Position numbers and translations under genes: made by a program
Assembly: GCF_964355755.1 (NCBI RefSeq)
Contig: NC_092675.1
Span: 6,730,312 to 6,794,311, forward strand
DNA from: Antedon mediterranea
Lineage: Eukaryota > Echinodermata > Crinoidea > Comatulida > Antedonidae
DNA: 64,000 nt
Direction: 5' to 3'
Shown: positions 56,870 to 64,000 of the stretch, in pieces
How the letters are laid out: each line of letters opens with the position of its first letter
How positions within the stretch are numbered: the first letter of the stretch is position 1
Notes under the pieces: model-generated
What the model saw: only the letters and a program-made list of their open reading frames with translations
Databases searched by the model: none
What the model was told of the DNA's origin: nothing

Positions 56870-59800
56870 ATGGCGAACACATTCGGTTTAGTGTGTTGCT
56901 TTTTGCTTTTGCTAAGTAAACTGAATGACGTTGAAGGTAAGAGGAATGCTCTATTTGACATATCTAGAGGTATCACATTTTCACATAATCTGTTTCCGTT
57001 TCTAGGTTTCATTTTTAGCTTTAAGGGTAGGCCTAATATTGCCTATATTGAAATATAATATCTTCTTCTAAGTTTTTACTTTGAAAATTAACATTTCAGT
57101 AAATCGTGGGTGACTTTTAGAATTTTCATTCAATGGTATATAAAGTAAATAACACATACTTTCAGTACTGATTTACCACCTAATGGAAATCAGTACACTA
57201 TTTACTTAGATTAAAACGAATAGGTTAACAAATTTGCCGCGAATAGGGTTATTTCCCGAAGTTGATACACACTTTCTATTGTTGTCACTGCAAATTTCTA
57301 TTAATCTATCGTAAAAGTCTGTCTACATTATCAAACTTTATGTGACAAAACAATGTGATGTGCCCATATATGGACATGATGATGTCATATCACTACCATA
57401 TTTGGGTACATCACTACTACATTAAGGCACATCACACTTTTTTGTCAAACTAGTTTGATAGTGTAGACAGAGCTTAAGTGTACAATATGACAATCGGTAA
57501 ATGCATTAACGTGTACCAAAACTTTTCACACAAAAACATCAAAGTGCACAAAATTGCTTTAAATCGCATTTGGAGACGTTTTAGACCATTTTGAGCATTT
57601 CGATGAAACTTTTCACACAAAAACGACAGTTACATTATGTTATATGGTAAGTGATATCTTGCAAACCTAATTTTAATTTAACTTAACCTTTACGTTACAA
57701 ACATTGAATAAACGTTATACGTGTTGCATTTTAAGTGTTTGAACGTTCAGTTAAGGCTTACATTAACGTTGTCAACATAACCGTAACCATAAAACAACTA
57801 TCAAAGTGTCCGAGAACCTCACACACTAGGCGCACTATAGTGAATCGCCCTTTAATCGGGCGATTTGGTTTACTCTTGCAAATGTTCTCTTTTCTTCGTT
57901 TCATTACTTTTATTTAAATTCATTGTTGTTTAATCACAAATGAGCAATATAATAATTTCATTGGCTTACACTTAAACGGAAAAGGATCAAAATAGTGTTT
58001 TCATAATATTAGAAAATACATAAATAAATAATAGTGTGGCAGCGATTAAGGAGAGAACAAATGAAACAATGAAATATACATGGCTGCAGTCCCGTGCTCA
58101 AATTTGAGTTAGTGTTTAACGACCAACCGACCGACCAACAGACCGACCAACCGACCGACCGACGTAGTGAGCTGTAGAGCTGTAGAGTCGCGTTTGCACG
58201 CGACTAAAACATCCTCGAGTATGAAAAAAAGGTAATTTGATATTTCTATTATAATCCATGCACTATCCTTGCATATTTGTTTTATATAGGATTTAAGACT
58301 AAATTCATTCTACATACTCGACAAAATTACAAAAACGAATCTCTATCTGCAAACGACAAGGCATCTATTTTCAACTCAAAATTCGACCCAGCAAAACAAA
58401 CCAAGTTTATAATCCATGGCTTTATGGAGAGTAGTGAAGAGGAATATGTTAGTTTAATGTCCCTATCACTGCTCGGTGAAGGTGATTATAACGTTGTTAC
58501 CGTAGATTGGGGAAATGGAGGAGAAGGAAATGCACTCGATTACAGTAGCGCGGTTGGCAAAGTAGTCCTTGTTGGTGAAAGTATTATTGATTTGATCAAA
58601 ACACTAAAGGTAAAGTTACAGTATTATATTGTAATTAACCATTAGTAATTGGTGCCCTGTTTTGTTGAAAATGTTTGTTTCAAGACACATGGGATTTTCT
58701 TTATTTATTAGACCGAAAGGGAAATGTCATTGAGTGACGTACACCTGATTGGGTTCGCCTTAGGAGCACATTGTGCAGGATATGTCGGCAAGGAATTTAG
58801 ACAGGAGAAGAAAAAAGGCAATTTGCCCAGTATTGGACGAATCACTGGTAATATTATTTTTAATTTTAAATAGCTGTGTTTTAGATCAATATAGAACGTC
58901 AGCGTCAATAGCTCAATCAGAAGAGTTATCATAAAAGTGTTTCGAAATTAAAAAGTCCTGTATAGCAAACCTCAATACAGATTGGTTACCGCTAGGACGC
59001 AACGCAATGACGTAGACGCAACGTAACGACACAAGAACATACTCTTGCGTGTCACAAGCTGGAAACGACGACATAAGCACGTTGACATAGACATATTCAA
59101 TTCAGCACTGTTTTCTGCTTTGCGTCGTTAAGTGGAGTTGCGACAGATTTGTTTGTTTGTTTTCTAGTGGGAACCAAGCTTTAACAATAATATTAATTTA
59201 ATATTTTAACTACTGTAGCAAAGATACCCACACCACTATAAATCTGGCCATTTACAAATGTAGTCTAAATGGTAAAAAGTAGGGATTCAGTTTCACTTTG
59301 ATACCCTAATATCCCACAACTAACCAACTACGCCCGCTCCTCCACTTCCTTGCTTGCTGTGTAAATAGCAAACATTTGTATAGCAATGTGTATAAAGTGA
59401 AAAATTGGCCGCTATTTTGGATCCAAAATGGCGGATAGTTGTACTTATTAGGAATAGACATTTTTTTTTCGTTTTGATTAATTAAAATATAAGGCATTAT
59501 TAAGACTTTAAATCTTTGCATTCACTATATAATAGATAGAAAAACTTAATAATATGGTATGCATGTTCTTATAATTGAAAATATATTTACACAGGATTGG
59601 ATCCAGATGAATATAATTATGCCGGGGATGAAGAAGTACCACTGTCTGCAATTATAGGCCGTACAGATGCCAAATTGGTCGATATCATTCACACCGAAAC
59701 AACAATATTAGGTAAACATTCTAAATATAAAATATCAAGGAGTTCAAAATTATTTATGATTAAAGCAAGTTAACTATCCGCATTTTGCTTAATCGTTTCA

Positions 59801-62081
59801 GGTCGTGAAATATCAGTTGGACATTTGGATTTTTACGTTAACCACCAAGAAGGTCAAATAAGTTGTCCGCAAATAACTGTAAAAACCGTATTAGACGTTG
59901 AAGGGTATGAGGGTAAGCGCGTAACTAAGCTGATTTATTATTATTGCTATCATTATAATTGTTTTGTTCTTTATTATGTAATTATTATATTTTTATAAAA
60001 ATCAGTCGAAGACAACTTGTTCAGTTGCGATCACAAACGAGCTGCCTATTACTTTATCGCATCGATAGTTGCTGAACGATACTTTACCGTATGCCGTTGC
60101 TACGGCTGTTCAGCCTGTGGATCAGATGGTTGTCCTCGAATGGGTCTGCATGCAGATGAATATGAGAGAAACAATCAAAATAAAGTATTTTACGTACGGG
60201 CTGCCGGTGAGTATCTTTACGCAGAGGAAGGGTAAACTTTAAATTCACCTTTTTTTTGATCGGTGTATCTTCTTTCAGTTCATATTGTCATCATTAGTAA
60301 TTTATGAAGCTTGGAAATCTATATTGGTCCCGATTTAAATTAATCAAGTTATTAAGAATCCACATGTTAATTTAATACCATACATTTTCCGGAACAATGG
60401 AATGGCGTTAGTTAGCCCAATCTATAGGCCTACGTATTCCTATCCTTAGACAAACTTAATGATATTTAATGTGTCATTGGCGTTATATGTTGAAGGAATT
60501 GCCTACTTACCATTTGTCTTTTCACGTCAACCTTCATTCCCTTTCTTATGGTGCTGAATTAGCCGAATTGTTTAAAAAGCATTTGGTTCAAAATAGCCAA
60601 TAACCACTTGAATGACTTCAAATTCTCTAAAATAAGCTAAGAAGAATTATTCCATCTGTTGTATTATCTAATTAAAATAATAATAATTATTATTATAATA
60701 ATAATGACAAATGGAATGAAAAGCTATGTCGACCGATGAATATTATACAAATAATGAATGTTTATGAGTGTAATGGTACCAATAATGCCATGAGATGAAT
60801 GATGAAAGGTTATATTTATTGGTTATATTATAACCTTTCATCTTTCACCAAATGCTATTATTTGTACCATTACACGAATATAAAACATTCATTATTTGTT
60901 TTACATAACTTCTAAATAGATTCCTGTCATTTGAATCAAATAAAAGGTAGGCCTAGTCAATGCCTACATTTGTTTCACATTGATTAAAACAGTAACATTT
61001 GGTTTTTAATAATATATTAAATATTATATCTATTTGGATTTTATCAACACTCCTACTGTAGTGTTAATTATGTCAACAAACAATCCTACTGTAGGCCTAG
61101 CAAAGCTAAAACGCCTAAGCCTAGCCTAATACTAACAGGCCTAGGTAGGCTGAGAGGAAGCAATACCAAATACGAAACTTTGACAGGAAACACAAAAAAG
61201 TACTATTAAACGATCGTTTAATAATGCGTACTATTGCACGCCATGTGACCCACAATCGTCCAATCAAATGACAGGAATTCATTTAGGTGTTACATAAAAA
61301 TAAATGAATAACCATAATATATAGCGTATTAGTTAGTTATTTTCCATTTTTATTAAAGATAAAAAAATTACGATTGACGTTACCACAGCACCAAAGCCTA
61401 ATGGGGAGAGCTACGACCGACGTGGTCGCCTTTCTATTGAATGGACTGGCACAAACACATATGTACCAGTGGAACCGTTAGGGAAGTAAGTCACCCGCTC
61501 ACTATAGTACTGATCGTTACTGATAACTGACTTATACATTACTATTTTTAGATTGCAATGTATATTAATAGCAATAGGCATTTTCAATGTTTCCTATCAT
61601 AGCAAAAATATAATATTGAATACAGAATACGTATTTTGTTATCAACTATTTTTTTTAGAACGAGCACTAAACATTTTAAATCTTCAACAACGTATCCATT
61701 CTCCCGTCTTCTTCCCGAGGATCCGGGTAAACTTCAAAAAGTGAAATTATCATGGCGATATGACTCGCATTGGTATAAACCATGGAAATGGGGATTATTG
61801 AAGAGCAAGTACATTTTCATAGATAGAGTTGAAATTACTATCTTTCCAACTGGTACAAGGTAAACAATATACTACAGGTTAAGTTAATAAAATAGTCATA
61901 GTTTTTCTCCATATCAAAATCCGTTGATATTCGACTCGGCCCAGTTGAATAATTTAGGCTTGACTTCACGATTGCAATCTAATAATCTATACATTTTTTT
62001 CTTCAAAGGACGACATTTTGTGGCGAAGGAATGACGATTAAATCAGGACAATCAGCGACATTGGAACCATCTATTTGTTAA
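56870..62081 (+). CDS. LIPf: lipase-like PLAT protein with Ser-to-Ala at the nucleophile (predicted inactive)
   Basis: 450 residues, nine exons: 56870-56936, 58290-58609, 58712-58847, 59595-59711, 59802-59912, 60006-60206, 61359-61485, 61659-61859, 62009-62081. Signal peptide MANTFGLVCCFLLLLSKLND. Exon 2 starts directly at [12 protein letters not shown]: the usual CYxxLGCF N-terminal segment is missing. The elbow reads LIGFALGAH, so Ala145 replaces Ser and Phe replaces the preceding His. D177 (GLDPDEYN) and H260 (SCDHKR) remain, but DPAGP and the IHTDTDP loop are altered (IHTETTI). The cysteine-rich CRCYGCSACGSDGCPRMG is shared in part with LIPe. PLAT (about 318-450) has APKPNGESYDRRGRLSIEW and YDSHWYKPWKWG. 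Frame and splice sites are intact, so it is a maintained pseudoenzyme (inference). AATAAA at 62293 may end it. Confidence 0.9.
57313..57476. repeat. MITE family 1, copy 8 (full length)
   Basis: In LIPf intron 1. Left AAAGTCTGTCTACATTATCAA, right TTTGATAGTGTAGACAGAGCTT, with all inner blocks. Confidence 0.85.
58081..58209 (+). repeat. GACCGACC-family repeat, copy 4
   Basis: In LIPf intron 1. TGGCTGCAGTCCCGTGCTCAA, then a GACCAACCGACC array, then GAGTCGCGTTTGCACGCGACTAAAA. The inverted ends AGTCxCGTGC / GCACGCGACT are clear. Confidence 0.8.
58979..59182. repeat. GACGCAACG MITE family, copy 4
   Basis: In LIPf intron 3. Starts GATTGGTTACCGCTAGGACGC and ends TTTTCTAGTGGGAACCAAGCT. The interior differs from copies 2 and 3. 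Confidence 0.72.
60747..60899. mobile_element. 153-bp MITE in LIPf intron 6
   Basis: Left ACAAATAATGAATGTTTATG plus AGTGTAATGGTAC; right GTACCATTACACG plus AATATAAAACATTCATTATTTGT. The inner ATGAAAGGTTATATT is also mirrored (AATATAACCTTTCAT type). Confidence 0.8.
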
Positions 62082-62888
62082 TAACTTTTTAAAGTTTGCT
62101 TGAAAAAATGAATAATACTTTAATTTAATAATATAACATAGATTATGCTATAAATTAAAAAACCTAGAATATATTATTTTGGAATTTACAATACAAATTG
62201 GCCTACATGTTTGTTTTTGCAAAGTTGTATTAAAAAAAATAGAATCGGTTAATGTGTTTTGTTAAGGTTTTCATCCAATATCAAACTTTAAAAATAAAAG
62301 GTTATCGTTTCAATCTCATGGATGAACAGATGCTACTTAGATGCAGTAATAATATATAGATTTTTAAATACTGTATATAAAAAAACAATGGTAGCCATAT
62401 CAGCTCTCTTATATACACATTTTATATGTTGTTTTAAAATGCAAGATTAATGTAGGAAAGCTATAGAAATAAGCAGTTCACTGTTATCGTTTCAATCTCA
62501 TTAAAAATATCTAGTATATAATTCGAGTGAATAGATGCGACTCGGCTACAGTAATAATATATATACTTTTAAATACTGTACAATGCTTATATGTAGTACA
62601 GGTACAAAAAGATCCGAAAAGAACAGCGTCTTTTAAACCACTGAAGAAACAATGGTAGCCCCATCATTTTATAAATGTTTTTTAAAATGCAAGATTAATG
62701 TAAAAAAGGTTTTTTTTTATAGAATTAAGAAGTTCACTGTTTATACAGTTTATCTCCAATAAATGCTTTTTGAATTTGAGGGCTTTCAGCAGTATCAATT
62801 TACTTGATTATTTTTTTTTAACAGTTTAACGACTCGTGCAAAAAGCGAAGAATGGTTATTAAAATGGTTTGTGAGACACAACTAAACT

Positions 62889-63054
62889 TAAGCTCTGTCT
62901 ACATTACTTTATAAAACCTTATATGACAAAAAAAAAGTGATATGCCTCTAGGACATGATGATGTCATATCACCATCGTTGGGTATAATCACTACCATATT
63001 TGGGCACATCACACTTTTTTTGTCAAAATAGTTTGATAGTGTAGACAGAGCTTT
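62889..63054. repeat. MITE family 1, copy 9 (full length)
   Basis: Left TAAGCTCTGTCTACATTACTT, right TTTGATAGTGTAGACAGAGCTT, inner blocks GACATGATGATGTCATATCA and CCATATTTGGGCACATCACA. Confidence 0.85.
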
Positions 63055-63279
63055 AGAATAAACACACCTCAAATAAATGAAGGGAGTTTATATTTTTCCT
63101 CAAATAGCGCAAGCATTTTTATACAATTGTTACCGTATTTTATAACTTCTTGAAATTAGTTGCGTTGTATTTTTGATTTGATTATAAATGTTACCATATT
63201 ACTCCAAGGAAAAATAAATGCCTCTCTCGAACAAACGTCTCGAGTCCCTCGAATAAAGGCACACCTTCCTAAAAAACCA

Positions 63280-63400
63280 AGGCTGCAGTCGCGTGCTCAA
63301 ATTTGAGTTAGTGTTTACCGACCAACCGACAGACCGACCGACCAACCGACCGACATAGTGAGGAAGTGAGCTGTAGAGTCGCGTTTGCACGCGGCTAAAA
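63280..63400 (+). repeat. GACCGACC-family repeat, copy 5
   Basis: GGCTGCAGTCGCGTGCTCAAA, a GACCGACC array, CATAGTGAG and GAGTCGCGTTTGCACGCGGCTAAAA. Confidence 0.8.
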
Positions 63401-64000
63401 ACACCGAACAATAAAGGCCCCAGGGCGTTTAATTGAATAAATATGGTACGGCATACAAACAAATAAATGAAATCTAGTCTTTCACTTTAATGATCAACCA
63501 ACCTGTATTATTCAAACTCCTCAAAAATACATTCAGTGATTTGTAAACCAAAAGTTCAATGAATTCAAAGAAGTGACCTATCGGTAACAGTTGTTATGTT
63601 ATCATAGCCTATTTCTTTGATAGAAATGTGTACATTCTGCATACAGGTCTGCATAGTAGAACAGCTAGTCTTGTTTCAGGAAGGTCTTTTGAGGGTGTCA
63701 CGAAACCTAAGATCACGAAAGCTAAGACCCCTTAAGACCTAAGGTTACCAATAATTCTCTTTCACACCTGCCTTGTATTTTAACTCTAAATTTGTTAACC
63801 AACTTTATCCTGAATACCACACCTTAGAAATTAGATGAAGAAGAATCAATAATTAACAATAAAATCTTAAAATAAATTGATGATTTTACAGACGTTTTTC
63901 TCATGCGAATTTCGCATACTTTATGTTCAATATTTTGTTTCTATGGAACGCCAAAATAGCAACATTAATAAAGGGCTAAAAACTATGTGGAATCCATCTA

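Larger units (their letters stand above)
62082..64000. other. Intergenic region right of LIPf
   Basis: Contains AATAAA at 62293-62298, MITE family 1 copy 9, and a GACCGACC-family copy. A diverged direct repeat (TTATCGTTTCAATCTCAT near 62304 and 62485, and CAATGGTAGCC near 62388 and 62650) marks an old local duplication. No exon is recognised up to the right edge. Confidence 0.5.

Noticed and set aside
56937-58289. Possible missing LIPf exon for the CYxxLGCF segment
   Set aside because: I looked for it in intron 1 and saw only repeats (MITE family 1, GACCGACC family); direct joining of exons 1 and 2 is in phase.

Overview
This is eukaryotic, intron-rich, AT-rich nuclear DNA from an animal. 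The genes are RPF1, secreted pancreatic-type lipases with a C-terminal PLAT domain, and ZU5-UPA-Death proteins of the UNC5CL/PIDD type. Together with many short inverted-repeat transposons and frequent AGGCCTA-type motifs, they suggest a marine invertebrate deuterostome, most likely an echinoderm. The phylum is an inference and was not tested. All exon models are ab initio: splice sites were read by eye and each model was checked for an unbroken reading frame.

Layout. (1) 1-10.1 kb, minus: eight exons of RPF1 (Brix-domain 60S ribosome biogenesis factor); the last short exon lies beyond the left edge. Its third intron holds a 5'-truncated LINE nested in a TTAA-flanked inverted-repeat element. 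(2) 11.3-35.4 kb: four pancreatic-lipase-like genes, here called LIPa (+), LIPb (-), LIPc (+) and LIPd (+). (3) 36.0-37.7 kb: a four-exon gene encoding a signal peptide plus a PLAT domain only. (4) 38.0-48.3 kb, minus: two tandem copies of a four-exon ZU5-UPA-Death gene. Between them lie an orphan duplicate of the PLAT gene's last exon and a foldback transposon with GGCGGCCGCC repeats. (5) 50.7-62.1 kb: two more divergent lipase genes, LIPe (+) and LIPf (+). (6) 62-64 kb: no gene seen, only dispersed repeats.

How they fit together. The lipase genes share an exon plan and identical intron phases, so the cluster arose by tandem duplication. LIPa, LIPb, LIPd and LIPe keep the Ser-Asp-His triad. 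LIPc has Asn and LIPf has Ala at the nucleophile position, while both keep Asp and His, so both look like non-enzymatic lipid-binding or decoy paralogues. The PLAT-only gene equals a lipase from which the catalytic exons, bounded by phase-1 introns, were removed without breaking the frame. The window therefore holds a graded series: active lipase, dead lipase, binding domain alone.

Repeats. At least nine copies of one short palindromic MITE family (TIR CTGTCTACACTATCAAACT) are spread over the window. There are also several other inverted-repeat families, two tRNA-derived SINE families, and an array of palindromic ACAAAATGAATTTTGT units.
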